The notes beneath the pieces were generated by a model, which was not told the DNA's origin, did not search any database, and was given only the letters and a program-made list of their open reading frames with translations. The position numbers and the translations under genes are program-made. A stretch of DNA of 60,111 nt from Methylocystis silviterrae (GTDB lineage Bacteria > Pseudomonadota > Alphaproteobacteria > Rhizobiales > Beijerinckiaceae). The DNA is taken from contig NZ_JABVWW010000016.1 of the NCBI RefSeq assembly GCF_013350005.1, forward strand, positions 1-60,111, in the 5' to 3' direction. Below are positions 7,357 through 16,198 of the stretch, piece after piece; the stretch's first letter is position 1; the number at the start of each line of letters is the position of its first letter.

Positions 7357-7379
7357 CGGGCGGACCCGCCGTCCGCCCG
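7357..7379 (+). terminator. Intercistronic hairpin between bufA2 and bufB (attenuator-like)
   Basis: A perfect 9-bp stem (CGGGCGGAC / GTCCGCCCG) with a 5-base loop lies in the 75-base bufA2-bufB gap. No T-run follows, so it is more likely an mRNA-stabilising or partial-attenuation hairpin that yields more bufA2 than bufBC message than a true terminator. Confidence 0.55.
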
Positions 7380-7417
7380 CTTCTCCATTGCTGCCCACGT
7401 ACTCTGAGACATTCGCC

Positions 7418-8263
7418 ATGAGCAAGCCTTTGTCATTGGGTTTTGGTCTCGGGCTGCGGCCAGTCTATTACCGAGAGCTTCTCGAAAGCCGGCCGAATGT
7501 GGACTGGCTAGAGATCATCACGGAAAATTATCTTGTTCCGGGAGGACGGCCGGTCGCCATGCTCGAACGCATGCGAGCCGACTATCCCATTGTCATGCAT
7601 GGCGTGTCGATGTCTCTGGCGTCCACCGATCCCCTCGATATCGATTATCTCAAGGCCCTCAAGAAACTCGCTGATCGTATCGAGCCACGTTGGATTTCCG
7701 ATCATCTCTGCTGGACGGGCGTCCATGGCGTGAACATGCACGATCTACTTCCCGTTCCGTATACTTTCGAGGCGTTGCAACACGTTGTCGACCGGATAAA
7801 CCGCGTGCAGGATTTTCTCGGACGAAGGATCGCGATCGAGAACGCGTCCACCTACGTGACGTTCCATGAATCCGAAATGGATGAATGGACCTTTGTCCGA
7901 GAGATGGCGGAGCGCGCCGACTGCTGGCTGCTTGTCGACGTCAACAATATTTACGTCTCTGCGTTCAATCATGGCTTCGATGAGCGCCAATTCGTCGAGG
8001 CAATTCCAGCAGAGCGTGTGGCGCAACTACACCTCGCGGGCCATTCGGACGCTGGAACGCATAAGATCGACACGCATGATCAGCCGATTTGCGCTGACGT
8101 GTGGAAGCTTTACGAACGGGTGTGCCGCCAATTCGGCGAGGTCTCGACGATGATCGAGCGCGACGACAACTTTCCGCCATTCCATGAACTGGTCGCCGAA
8201 CTCGACCGTGCAAGGTCGATATACGCCGCCGTCGTCCACTCACGAGAGGAGACGGCTGCATGA
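7418..8263 (+). CDS. bufB: BufB: multinuclear non-heme iron oxidative enzyme (MNIO, DUF692)
   Basis: 281 residues, the normal length of the DUF692/UPF0276 TIM-barrel family. It starts GFGLGLRPVYYREL. It carries the metal-binding pattern of the family: HGVSMSL (near residue 65), DHLCWTG (100), ENAS (140), DVNNIYVSAFNHG (180) and HLAGHSD (210), with His/Glu/Asp ligands for the iron cluster. It modifies Cys of the BufA peptide with BufC as partner. The ATG at 7418 is chosen over an upstream TTG because the domain starts here. It overlaps bufC by ATGA, indicating translational coupling. Confidence 0.92.
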   Translation: MSKPLSLGFGLGLRPVYYRELLESRPNVDWLEIITENYLVPGGRPVAMLERMRADYPIVMHGVSMSLASTDPLDIDYLKALKKLADRIEPRWISDHLCWTGVHGVNMHDLLPVPYTFEALQHVVDRINRVQDFLGRRIAIENASTYVTFHESEMDEWTFVREMAERADCWLLVDVNNIYVSAFNHGFDERQFVEAIPAERVAQLHLAGHSDAGTHKIDTHDQPICADVWKLYERVCRQFGEVSTMIERDDNFPPFHELVAELDRARSIYAAVVHSREETAA

Positions 8264-9039
8264 CGCTCGCCGAGCTGCAAGAAAGATTTCAGGCCGGGAT
8301 ATTGAGCGAAGAAGCGATCGCGCCGCGTTTCGTCGCGGATTCGAAAAAGACGAACGCGGAGACGCTTTTTGCCGTCTACCATAATGCTTACCGACTTCGC
8401 CTCGCGGAGTTTCTCTCGAACGACTATCCGGTTCTAAGAAATTATCTTGAAGACGAAGATTTCGGGTCTCTTGTCGAGGCGTATATTTTAGCGGCGCCGT
8501 CGCGCGTTCGAAATGCGCGTTGGTACGGTGCGCGTCTTCCCGAATTTATGGGAACATATGCGCGTTTGGAAAATGACGCACAAGCGATCGACCTCGCGCG
8601 CTTCGAGCGTGCGCTCGCTGACGTGTTTGACGCCGCTGACGAGTCAAGGCTCTCTATTGACGCTCTTGCGAACATAGACGTGGAACGCTGGCCCAAGATT
8701 TCCTTCAAATTTCACCCCAGTTACGAACTCTTGGATCTCGCGATCGGAACGGCGACGCTATATGAGGCGGTGCGTGACGGGCAGGAGCTGCCACTCATCG
8801 ATGAGGGGGAAGAGCGCGTCCTGTTTTGGCGTAGCAGCGATCATCAGTCGTGTTATCGTCTCGTTTCGCCCGACGAGCGGCTTGCCCTGATTGAAGCTTC
8901 GGCGGGAAAGTCGTTTGCCGAGATCTGTTCGCTTCTGCAATTCCAGGGGTCCGGCGAGAACGTCGCTGCCCGAGCCGGGGAGTTCCTCACGCAGTGGTTC
9001 GCGGCAGGGATCATATCCTGTCTGGCGCTCGATGACTGA
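8260..9039 (+). CDS. bufC: BufC: DUF2063-type partner protein of BufB
   Basis: 259 residues. The N-terminal DUF2063 domain (TLAELQERFQAGIL, then YHNAYRLRLAEFLSNDYPVL around residues 40-59) is followed by a C-terminal winged-helix-like domain (SFAEICSLL). DUF2063 proteins form the heterodimer that recruits the precursor peptide to the MNIO enzyme. The overlap with bufB (ATGA) fits a fixed stoichiometry. Ends 7 bases before the next gene. Confidence 0.88.
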   Translation: MTLAELQERFQAGILSEEAIAPRFVADSKKTNAETLFAVYHNAYRLRLAEFLSNDYPVLRNYLEDEDFGSLVEAYILAAPSRVRNARWYGARLPEFMGTYARLENDAQAIDLARFERALADVFDAADESRLSIDALANIDVERWPKISFKFHPSYELLDLAIGTATLYEAVRDGQELPLIDEGEERVLFWRSSDHQSCYRLVSPDERLALIEASAGKSFAEICSLLQFQGSGENVAARAGEFLTQWFAAGIISCLALDD

Positions 9040-9045
9040 ACCGCC

Positions 9046-9864
9046 ATGTCTCGCACAGAGCCGCTCGCGATGAGAAAGACTCTCGGATGGTTCGGCGATG
9101 GACTGGCGCGCTTCCTGACGACCCCGACCCATGTTCATAGCTCCGGGCCCGTAACGAACCCGACGCGGCTGTTGGCATGCCTGCGTCCAGCCGATGTTTT
9201 ACTCGTAGAAGGGAACAGCCGAGTCAGCGCAGCAGTAAAATATTTGACGCAGTCCCCGTGGTCCCATGCGGCGCTCTATGTCGGCTCGCACCTCACGCAG
9301 ACCGCCACTGATAGCGATCACTGCTTCGTCGAAGTCGACTTGGTGGACGGCGTGCGTACCGTCGGGACTAGCGAATTCGAGAATGTCCAGACACGTATTT
9401 GCCGGCCACTAGGGCTCGACGAAACCGAACGCCGCAAGGTGACGTCCTATGTCATCGAGCGTTTGGGCAATCACTATGATCTTCGCAACATCGTCGATCT
9501 TGCGCGCTATCTATTGCCGAACCCGCCGGTTCCGTCGCGGTTCCGTCGTCGCATGATCGCCTTGGGCAGCGGCGATCCGACTCGCGCAATTTGCTCCACG
9601 TTGATTGCGCAAGCGTTCCAGTCGATCCGCTATCCGATTCTGCCGATCGTGAATGCTCGGGATATGAGCGCGCCTGATTGCCCGGGATGCATTGAAGAGA
9701 TCCTCACCATTCGCCACCACGGGCTGTTCACGCCGAGAGACTTCGATGTTTCTCCCTATTTTCAGATCGTCAAACCTCTCATCGATGGTGAATTCGACTT
9801 CCGCGCATTGCGCTGGGACGATAGCGCGTCGCCTGCGCATAACGCCGTTTTCAAGCTTCCCTGA
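9046..9864 (+). CDS. Permuted NlpC/P60 (YiiX/YebB-like) cysteine hydrolase
   Basis: 272 residues with the YiiX-type permuted papain fold. LRPADVLLVEGNSRVSAAVK and SPWSHAALYVG (near 80-90) supply the His. AICSTLIAQAFQSI (about 184-197) supplies the catalytic Cys. Family members are annotated as lipoprotein or peptidoglycan-linked amidases or acyltransferases; the reaction is not known. It has no clear signal peptide. It starts 7 bases after bufC and is co-directional, so it is probably the fourth gene of the bufferin operon, which is unusual. ATG at 9070 is an alternative start. Confidence 0.75.
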   Translation: MSRTEPLAMRKTLGWFGDGLARFLTTPTHVHSSGPVTNPTRLLACLRPADVLLVEGNSRVSAAVKYLTQSPWSHAALYVGSHLTQTATDSDHCFVEVDLVDGVRTVGTSEFENVQTRICRPLGLDETERRKVTSYVIERLGNHYDLRNIVDLARYLLPNPPVPSRFRRRMIALGSGDPTRAICSTLIAQAFQSIRYPILPIVNARDMSAPDCPGCIEEILTIRHHGLFTPRDFDVSPYFQIVKPLIDGEFDFRALRWDDSASPAHNAVFKLP

Positions 9865-9866
9865 CG

Positions 9867-10694
9867 TTAGCGTGTCGGCCAATGCTTCGAATCATGATCT
9901 GACTCCAGATAAAATTCGCGGTGCTGGCTCCACTTCTTGATCATGGCGCGGGTCGCGAGCGCGGGAGCAGCGTGCAGATCACCAGAACGCCCATTCGCAC
10001 CAGCTCCAGAACCTCCGAAGCTTGGCGGCACGCCTGCGATTTCTTCGAGCAGGCGCGAAAAGTCGGCTGCGACATCGACATCGTACCACATCGGAAGCTC
10101 GACGGTTGGGATATCCAATTCCCGCGCGCGGTCGCGCGTCACTCGCGCGACCTCATTCGTGCTCCAGGGGATGTCTCGAAACAGCTCCCAGTGAGCATGC
10201 TTGAGTCCGATCAAGTAATATCCGCCATCGAATGCCGGTCCGAGAACGACGCAATCTTCATGGCGCCGGAGCGCATCCGACGCCATCGCTAGAATCTGCG
10301 GAGGAAGCGTCGGACTGTCAGAGTTAATGAGCATCGCGCCGCCGCGATGGCGTTCGAGGAGACTGGCGATTGCGCCATGGACGATTGACGAGAAGTCATC
10401 GCCGTGTTGCGGAACGAGACGAAATGAGCGGGGAAGCAACGCCGCGATCTCGGCGGCGGCGTCGATCGGGGCGTAAAGCCCATAGCCCTGCAAGCTGTGG
10501 CTTGATTGGAGGGTCTCGATAATTTTCGCAACGTCGCGCAGGAAGCATTCAGAAAGCAAGGCTGCGAAATCCGCGCCGATCGTGCGACCCAGGCGAGTTT
10601 TCGCGTGACCGGGACGCGGCGCTTTACACATAAGCCCAACGGCGATCGCCTCAGCTTGGGGCCGGGACGATATCGGCGGGATCCCCTGAGGCAT
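9867..10694 (-). CDS. TIGR04282-type arsenosugar-associated sugar transferase, copy 1
   Basis: 275 residues with the DUF2064/TIGR04282 nucleotidyl-sugar transferase-like fold. It has the N-terminal MCKAPRPGHAKTRLGRTIG (P-loop-like, near residues 22-40), the acceptor motif INSDSPTLP (about 144-152), GPAFDGGYYLIGLK (about 178) and PWSTNEV. The family is named for its place in arsenosugar clusters. Its members resemble MobA/GT-A enzymes but their exact substrate is not settled. The C-terminal 45 residues are an extension absent from copy 2 (28,443). Transcribed divergently from the rhodanese operon, from a SigF-like site at 10,726-10,751. Confidence 0.85.
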   Translation of the reverse strand: MPQGIPPISSRPQAEAIAVGLMCKAPRPGHAKTRLGRTIGADFAALLSECFLRDVAKIIETLQSSHSLQGYGLYAPIDAAAEIAALLPRSFRLVPQHGDDFSSIVHGAIASLLERHRGGAMLINSDSPTLPPQILAMASDALRRHEDCVVLGPAFDGGYYLIGLKHAHWELFRDIPWSTNEVARVTRDRARELDIPTVELPMWYDVDVAADFSRLLEEIAGVPPSFGGSGAGANGRSGDLHAAPALATRAMIKKWSQHREFYLESDHDSKHWPTR

Positions 10695-10725
10695 TTCAGC
10701 TCCTTCGCTCGGTTATGCGAGGCTA

Positions 10726-10751
10726 TTCGCATTGGAGCACCCCGAAGTTAC
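10726..10751 (-). promoter_or_regulatory. SigF-like ECF promoter motif for the TIGR04282-type gene (site 4)
   Basis: Minus strand GTAAC (10751-10747), 17 bases, CGAA (10729-10726), 32 bases before the start codon at 10694. It is back-to-back with site 5. Confidence 0.7.
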
Positions 10752-10795
10752 GGGGCTCTGCGCCTTCAATTTCGCCGGCTATCGCCATGGTGAAT

Positions 10796-10820
10796 GTAAC
10801 TTTTCGCTTAGCGGCTCGAA
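10796..10820 (+). promoter_or_regulatory. SigF-like ECF promoter motif for the rhodanese-glycosyltransferase operon (site 5)
   Basis: TGTAACTTT with GTAAC at 10796-10800, a 16-base spacer and CGAA at 10817-10820, 33 bases before the start codon at 10854. Confidence 0.7.
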
Positions 10821-10853
10821 CTAGCTCTCGACTGTCCAACCGGATAAGGATGA

Positions 10854-11459
10854 ATGGCGTCAAAGCAGGCAATCCAACGTAGGGGGCGGCTCTGGAAATC
10901 CTCTAATTTCCTCTGGGCTCTTACGCTTGTCGGAGTAGTCAGCGGCGTTACCTTTGTTGAACTTCGCCCTGTATCGATCCCAAATCCTGCATCGAAGAAC
11001 GTCGCTTTGGCGGACGTAGAGCGCGCCGTCGCAGCAAAGTACAATGTTCCCAACATCGTAAGCGCTGAAGCATCTCGACTAATCGCGTCCGGGGACGCCG
11101 TTCTATTTGATGTTCGCGAGAGTCGCGAATTCGACGCGGGACACTTGCCGGGCGCGGTCCATGTTGATCCCGCCGAATCGGCAGATCGTTTCCTCGCCGA
11201 ACATGCAGCGGAGCTGCGCGGGCGCGTCGTGATCTTTTATTGCTCCGTTGGCGTGCGCAGCTCAATCATGGTGGAGCGCATCGCGCAGGCGGCCGCAGCG
11301 CATGAACCCCTCGCGCTTTACAATCTCCGAGGAGGGATTTTCCGCTGGTTCAGCGAAGGGCGGCCTGTCGTCGATTTGATCGGGTCCGTCAATCGAATAC
11401 ACCCGTACGACGAGTCATGGGGCGGATTGCTTCAGCGCGCCATGAAGGCGCGCGGTTGA
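10854..11459 (+). CDS. Membrane-anchored rhodanese-like sulfurtransferase
   Basis: 201 residues. One N-terminal membrane helix (about 19-35) is followed by a single rhodanese domain: LFDVRESREFDAGHLPGAVH (84-103) and an active-site loop FYCSVGVRSS with the catalytic Cys at 130. The domain would lie in the periplasm. Rhodaneses move persulfide sulfur or act in arsenate/thiol chemistry; the substrate is unknown here. The stop overlaps the next start (TGATG), so the two genes are translationally coupled. Confidence 0.82.
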   Translation: MASKQAIQRRGRLWKSSNFLWALTLVGVVSGVTFVELRPVSIPNPASKNVALADVERAVAAKYNVPNIVSAEASRLIASGDAVLFDVRESREFDAGHLPGAVHVDPAESADRFLAEHAAELRGRVVIFYCSVGVRSSIMVERIAQAAAAHEPLALYNLRGGIFRWFSEGRPVVDLIGSVNRIHPYDESWGGLLQRAMKARG

Positions 11460-12844
11460 TGAGCATTTGGGTAGGCGCTCTGCTGGCGGCAAGCCAGATT
11501 GCGCTCGTCGTCCTGAGCCCTGGATTGACTCATGCGGCGGTGAGGGATTTCGCCGGCGTCGCGCCGCTCGTCGGGCTTCTGTCGGCGTCGGCGGCGGTCG
11601 GGCTCGTTTATATGCATAGTATACGGGCGATATCCGCGAGGCTGAGTCGTGCGTCGCCTATTTGGCCGATGGTTGGACTTGGCCTCGCCATGAGGCTCGT
11701 CTGGTTCGCGACGGCGCCGCCGCTCGAAGACGACTTTTACCGCTATCTTTGGGACGGAGCCGCCGTCGCCTCGGGTCGCAGCCCCTACGCGCTTTCGCCG
11801 GCACAGGCGGCGACAGGTCAGAACGGGATACCGCCCTTCGACCTGCTGGCCGAGACGGGGCGCTCGACGCTCAAACGCATCAATTTCCCGGAATATACCT
11901 CGATCTATCCTGGCGCCGCGCAACTCGCCTTTGGCGCCGCGCACCTTGTCGCGCCCTGGAGCGTCGACGGCCTTCGGCTCGTTTTTGCAATCGCCGACGT
12001 TGCGACGCTCGGCGTCATGTTCCGGCTTCTGGACGAACTGAACCGACCGCGCATGCTGGCGGCGCTTTACTGGTGCAATCCTCTCGTTGTTTTTGCGGGC
12101 GCCGCGACCGTTCATGTCGATCTTCTGCTTGGCCCGCTGGTTCTCGGCGCGATGTTCGCCGCCTATCGCATGAGGTCCATTGCGTGCTCGGCGTTGCTAG
12201 CGCTGGCGGTCGGCGTCAAGATATGGCCTATACTTCTCGCGCCTCTCATCGCGCGCGCGCATCTCGACGGGCGGCGCTATCCAGTCATCGCCATTTTTGT
12301 CTTCGGGATTGCCGCGGCAATTCTGCTGGCGCCGCTATTCGCTGCTTCCTTCACGGATCGCTCAGGTCTCGCGGCCTATGCAGCGCACTGGCAAATCAAC
12401 AATGCGCCCTTTACATGGCTGTGCGGGCTGTTCGACTGCGTCAGCGGCGACGATTCTCGCTGGACGGCAAAAACCTTGCGTTATCTTTCTGGCGTCTCCG
12501 CCGCGGCCGTCGCTGTAATCATCGCTATGCGTCCGATCGAGGATTTGCGTGACCTTCTCGGCCGCGCGCTCATCGTCGCCGCAACGGTTTTCTATCTGTC
12601 CCCGGCGCAATTCCCCTGGTATGCGCTGTGGTTCCTACCGCTCGCAGCCGCTGTACAGTGCTGGCCGCTGCTTCTGGCTTCCGTGACGCTTCCTGTATAT
12701 TATCTGTTCTTTCCGATGGCGGCCATGGGCGAGCGCGCGCTGTTTCAGAACGGGGTCGCAATTTTGCACGCGGCGCCGGTCTGGGCTTGGCTTCTGTGGC
12801 GCCGAATTCATGACCAAAAGACGCACTGCGCGAGCCGTGCATGA
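11459..12844 (+). CDS. Polytopic membrane glycosyltransferase (GT-C type)
   Basis: 461 residues with about 10-12 hydrophobic segments. An early acidic loop motif PLEDDFYRYLWDGAAVASGR (near residue 82) is typical of GT-C enzymes that use polyprenyl-phosphate sugars (DUF2029/mannosyltransferase-like). The ATG at 11459 overlaps the rhodanese stop; a start 42 bases upstream is open but lies inside that gene. It overlaps the following GT2 gene by ATGA. With the GT2 enzyme making a lipid-linked sugar, it could transfer that sugar to a membrane acceptor; this pairing is inference. Confidence 0.78.
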   Translation: MSIWVGALLAASQIALVVLSPGLTHAAVRDFAGVAPLVGLLSASAAVGLVYMHSIRAISARLSRASPIWPMVGLGLAMRLVWFATAPPLEDDFYRYLWDGAAVASGRSPYALSPAQAATGQNGIPPFDLLAETGRSTLKRINFPEYTSIYPGAAQLAFGAAHLVAPWSVDGLRLVFAIADVATLGVMFRLLDELNRPRMLAALYWCNPLVVFAGAATVHVDLLLGPLVLGAMFAAYRMRSIACSALLALAVGVKIWPILLAPLIARAHLDGRRYPVIAIFVFGIAAAILLAPLFAASFTDRSGLAAYAAHWQINNAPFTWLCGLFDCVSGDDSRWTAKTLRYLSGVSAAAVAVIIAMRPIEDLRDLLGRALIVAATVFYLSPAQFPWYALWFLPLAAAVQCWPLLLASVTLPVYYLFFPMAAMGERALFQNGVAILHAAPVWAWLLWRRIHDQKTHCASRA

Positions 12845-13548
12845 AAAACGCCGTTGCGCCGGGCGATCTCTCCATCGGGGTCGTCATTCCAGTGAAGAAC
12901 GAAGCCGCCGCTTTGCCGGTGGTGTTGTCTGCGATTCCGGATTGGGTGAAGATCGTCGTCGTCGCCGATGGCCAGTCGAGTGATGGTTCGGGCAAGATTG
13001 CAAGAGATCTGGGTGCGGTCGTCGTCACGGAGCCGCGCCACGGCTATGGACGCGCATGTCTGACCGCGCTCTCGGTCATGCCATCCATGGATGTGATCGT
13101 TTTCATGGACGGCGATGCGAGCGACGATCCGGCAGACATGTCGACGCTCGTCGCGCCTATCGCCGATGGCGCTGCCGATCTTGTCCTTGGATCACGAACG
13201 CTGGGAAAACGGGAAGCAGGCGCACTGACGCCGCAGCAATTATTTGGAAATTGGCTTGCCTGCCTGCTGATGAGGTGGATCTGGGGCGCGCGTTATACAG
13301 ATCTCGGACCCTTCCGCGCCATAAGGCGCGACGCCCTCAGGCGACTGGCGCTGACCGACGCGAATTACGGTTGGACGGTGGAGATGCAGGCGCGCGCGGC
13401 GAAACATGGCTTGTGCACGCTCGAAGTTCCGGTTCGCTACCGAAGACGCATCGGGGCGTCAAAGGTTTCGGGCACGCTTAGGGGCGCCATCGGCGCCGGC
13501 GTCAAGATCCTCTACGTCATCGGCCGGGAGGCCCTTCGGCAAGGCTGA
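12841..13548 (+). CDS. Family 2 glycosyltransferase (dolichol-phosphate-mannose-synthase-like)
   Basis: 235 residues, GT-A fold. GVVIPVKNEAAALPVVLSAI opens the nucleotide-binding part (14-33). VFMDGDASDDPADM (about 90-103) holds the DxD metal site. GSRTLGKREAGALTPQQ and the GWTVEMQARAAKHGLC segment match DPM-synthase-like enzymes. It lacks the C-terminal membrane helices of some relatives. Overlaps the upstream GT-C gene. Likely loads a sugar on a polyprenyl phosphate for that gene. Converges with pstB, leaving a 31-base gap. Confidence 0.85.
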   Translation: MKNAVAPGDLSIGVVIPVKNEAAALPVVLSAIPDWVKIVVVADGQSSDGSGKIARDLGAVVVTEPRHGYGRACLTALSVMPSMDVIVFMDGDASDDPADMSTLVAPIADGAADLVLGSRTLGKREAGALTPQQLFGNWLACLLMRWIWGARYTDLGPFRAIRRDALRRLALTDANYGWTVEMQARAAKHGLCTLEVPVRYRRRIGASKVSGTLRGAIGAGVKILYVIGREALRQG

Positions 13549-13579
13549 CGGCTTCGCTCGGCCTTCCGTAGCGCGCGCC

Positions 13580-14443
13580 TCAACCCCTTCGCCCGCTAAC
13601 ATAAGCCGCCGTCAGTTCATGGCGTGGCGAGTCAAAAATTCGCTGGCAATGATCAAATTCGATCAGCACGCCGGCGCGATCCTTCACCCAGAAGAAGCCG
13701 GCATAATTGGCGACGCGGCGCGCCTGGGCCAGATTGTGAGTGGCGATGACAATCGTGTAGCCGCCTCGCAGGCTCGCGATCAGATCTTCAACGATTGTCG
13801 ACGAAACGGGATCGAGCGCGCTGCACGGCTCGTCCATCAGCAGGACGTCCGGCTGCAGCGCGATGGCGCGGGCGATACACAGACGCTGTTGTTGTCCGCC
13901 GGACAGCGCGAGCGCGGGAGCGTCGAGCCGATCTCTGACCTCCTCCCAAAGGCCGACGTCGACGAGCGACCGCCACACGGCCGCATCGAGATCGGCGCGG
14001 CGCTGAACGCCATGCTCCTTCAGCGGCATCTCAAGATTGCGTCGGATGGAGAGCGGAAATGGATTGGGCCGTTGGAAGATCATTCCCACGCGACGCCGCA
14101 GCGCCCGGACATTGGTGAGCTGATCATGAATATTCTGGCCATCGAAAAGAATTCGCCCTTCGACTTCGCATCCCGGAATGAGATCGCTCAGCCGGTTGAG
14201 GCTCGACAGGAAACTCGTCTTTCCGCAGCCTGACGGACCAATCAGCGCTGTGACGCAACCGCGGAAGATATCGAGGCTCACCTCCTTGAGGGCCGCGCGT
14301 CCATCATACGCCAGCGTCAGATTCTCGACGCTAATCTGTGGCCTCGGCTCGCAGCAGGTAGGCCCGGCCGCCAGCGGGCCGAGGGTATAGGCGGCGCGGC
14401 CGGAGCCGGCTGTTGCGTCTGTGTCTGCAATATACGCGATCAT
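13580..14443 (-). CDS. pstB: Phosphate (arsenate) ABC transporter ATPase PstB
   Basis: 287 residues from the ATG at 14443, which overlaps the pstA stop (ATGA). ABC ATPase with GPSGCGKTS (Walker A), ALSGGQQQRLCIARAIAL (signature) and VLLMDEPCSALDPVS (Walker B and D-loop). The Q-loop region IFQRPNPFPLSI is the PstB hallmark. It energises uptake through PstC/PstA. It is the last gene of the arsM-pstSCAB unit; no phoU follows. An upstream in-frame start at 14485 would lie inside pstA. Confidence 0.92.
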   Translation of the reverse strand: MIAYIADTDATAGSGRAAYTLGPLAAGPTCCEPRPQISVENLTLAYDGRAALKEVSLDIFRGCVTALIGPSGCGKTSFLSSLNRLSDLIPGCEVEGRILFDGQNIHDQLTNVRALRRRVGMIFQRPNPFPLSIRRNLEMPLKEHGVQRRADLDAAVWRSLVDVGLWEEVRDRLDAPALALSGGQQQRLCIARAIALQPDVLLMDEPCSALDPVSSTIVEDLIASLRGGYTIVIATHNLAQARRVANYAGFFWVKDRAGVLIEFDHCQRIFDSPRHELTAAYVSGRRG

Positions 14444-15327
14444 GCGCGGGCCATCCTTCGGCCGAATATTCTGTTTGAGAACCAAAATGCGAGACTGTTC
14501 GCGGCGATCAGGAAGGCGATCAGAACGAGCGCCGAGGCATAGGCGTTGGCGTCGCCGCCGCTGACATTCATCGTGAGATCGTAGATATGGACGGAAAGCG
14601 CTCGGCCGGAGTCGAAGAGAGATGACGGCATACGATCGACATAGCCACTTGTGAAAATGAGCGCCGCCGTTTCCGCCACCGCCCGGCCAATTCCAAGGCT
14701 CAGGCCGGCGGCGAGCGACGGCGCGGCGGCGGGCAGCAGGACATGCCAGAGAAGGGTCGCGCGTGAGAGATCAAGGGCGGCGGCGCCGAGGCGCCACTCG
14801 ATCGGCGAAGACCGCAGTCCTGATTCGACCGTGCGGATCAGGATAGGAAGCGCCATGCACGCGAGGGTCAAGCCGCCCGAGAGAATCGAAAAACCGAGGC
14901 CCAGAAAGACGCAAAAGAATGCGCCGCCAAAGAGGCCGAATACGATGGACGGCGTACCCGCGAGGACGTCCAGACTGAGACTCATCCAGCGCGCCAAGCG
15001 TCCGCCTGCGGGCGTGAATTCCGAAAGGAAAATTGCGGTGGCGACGCCGAGCGGCGCCGCGACCGACATCGCTACTAAGATAATCAGAGATGTCGAGACG
15101 AGGATGGGCGCGAGACCGCCATCGCGCCCCGCATTGCGCGGCGGAGTGGTGAGAAAGGTCCAGTCGAGGCGGCCCACGCCCTGCCACGCCAGATCGGCGA
15201 GCAGCCAGAAAAATATCGCGGCGACAAGCAAGGCGGCGATGCAAATGCCGAAGCCGTACAGCGCGTCACGCAGGGAAGGAGTCGGCAGCATTGTCGACGC
15301 CGCCTGGGGCCTTGCAACCTCATCCAT
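14440..15327 (-). CDS. pstA: Phosphate ABC transporter permease PstA
   Basis: 295 residues with about six membrane helices. The binding-protein-dependent transport motif lies near LRSSPIEWRLGAAALDLSRA, and GIGRAVAETAALIFTSG matches PstA. The start at 15327 (MDEVARPQ) is chosen because a longer frame reads deep into pstC; even so the genes overlap by 8 bases. Partner of PstC in the inner membrane. Confidence 0.9.
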   Translation of the reverse strand: MDEVARPQAASTMLPTPSLRDALYGFGICIAALLVAAIFFWLLADLAWQGVGRLDWTFLTTPPRNAGRDGGLAPILVSTSLIILVAMSVAAPLGVATAIFLSEFTPAGGRLARWMSLSLDVLAGTPSIVFGLFGGAFFCVFLGLGFSILSGGLTLACMALPILIRTVESGLRSSPIEWRLGAAALDLSRATLLWHVLLPAAAPSLAAGLSLGIGRAVAETAALIFTSGYVDRMPSSLFDSGRALSVHIYDLTMNVSGGDANAYASALVLIAFLIAANSLAFWFSNRIFGRRMARA

Positions 15328-16198
15328 GACAGTGGTCCCCCGAAAGGCGCCAGGCTGCCGCCGCCAGTGCGATGACAAGAGCTGTGAGCATCAGTCCGGA
15401 AACGAACAGCGAGGCGCGGTGGCTTCCGGTCGCGTAAGCCATCTCCAGCGCAATATTGGCCGTCAGCATCCGCACTGGGTCGAATAGGCTCAACGGCGCC
15501 TGCACGACATTGCCGCTGACCATGACGATCGCCATCGTTTCGCCGAGGGCGCGCGCTGCGGCAAGCAGAATGCCGGCGGCGACGCCGCCGCGCGCGGCGG
15601 GAAGCAGCACATGCGCCAGCGTCGCCTCGCGCGACAATCCCAGCGCCACAGCGCCCCGCCCATATGCATCGGGGAGGGAGTCCAGCGCCGCCCCACTCAT
15701 CAGAGCGATGGTCGGCGTAATCATCACTGTCAGGATCAGAATCCCGGCAAGCAGGCTGGCGCCGGGAGGCTCGAAGCGGCCGATTAGCGGGACGATGGCG
15801 GTCAACCCCCAAAGTCCGATGACGACAGATGGGACGCCAGACAACAGAGCCATCGACCAGCGATGAATCCATCCGATCGGGGGCGGCGCATAATGGCGGC
15901 AGAAAATCGCCGAGGCGACTCCGAGCGGCGTGGCGAGGATAACCGCGCCGACCGAAGCCGCAAGCGACGCCGACAGCATGGGGGCGAGGCCGAAGAGGCC
16001 CTCGGTCGGGCGCCACGCCGGGTCGAAGAGAAATCGCGCAGGACCAATCGTGGATAGCGCCGGCCACGATTCCTTCAGAAGGAAGCCGACGATCAACACG
16101 AATATGGCGGACGAGCCGAGCGCGGCCGTCGCCACCGCCGCGACAAGTCGCGTATCACGGCGCGACCGGGACGAAGAACTGCGATTCGACAATGTCAT
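15320..16198 (-). CDS. pstC: Phosphate ABC transporter permease PstC
   Basis: 292 residues with six hydrophobic segments, beginning at about residue 25. GVPSVVIGLWGLTAIVPLIG and ALDSLPDAYGRGAVALGLSR (the EAA-like loop), followed by AARALGETMAIVMVSGN, are PstC features. The ATG at 16198 is used; it overlaps the pstS 3' end by 44 bases, so the unit is tightly packed. A longer frame to 16333 has no homology. Confidence 0.9.
   Translation of the reverse strand: MTLSNRSSSSRSRRDTRLVAAVATAALGSSAIFVLIVGFLLKESWPALSTIGPARFLFDPAWRPTEGLFGLAPMLSASLAASVGAVILATPLGVASAIFCRHYAPPPIGWIHRWSMALLSGVPSVVIGLWGLTAIVPLIGRFEPPGASLLAGILILTVMITPTIALMSGAALDSLPDAYGRGAVALGLSREATLAHVLLPAARGGVAAGILLAAARALGETMAIVMVSGNVVQAPLSLFDPVRMLTANIALEMAYATGSHRASLFVSGLMLTALVIALAAAAWRLSGDHCHG

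Noticed and set aside
13538-13570. Bidirectional terminator between the GT2 gene and pstB
   Set aside because: AAGGC/GCCTT-type pairing is weak with a large loop and no T-run on either strand.
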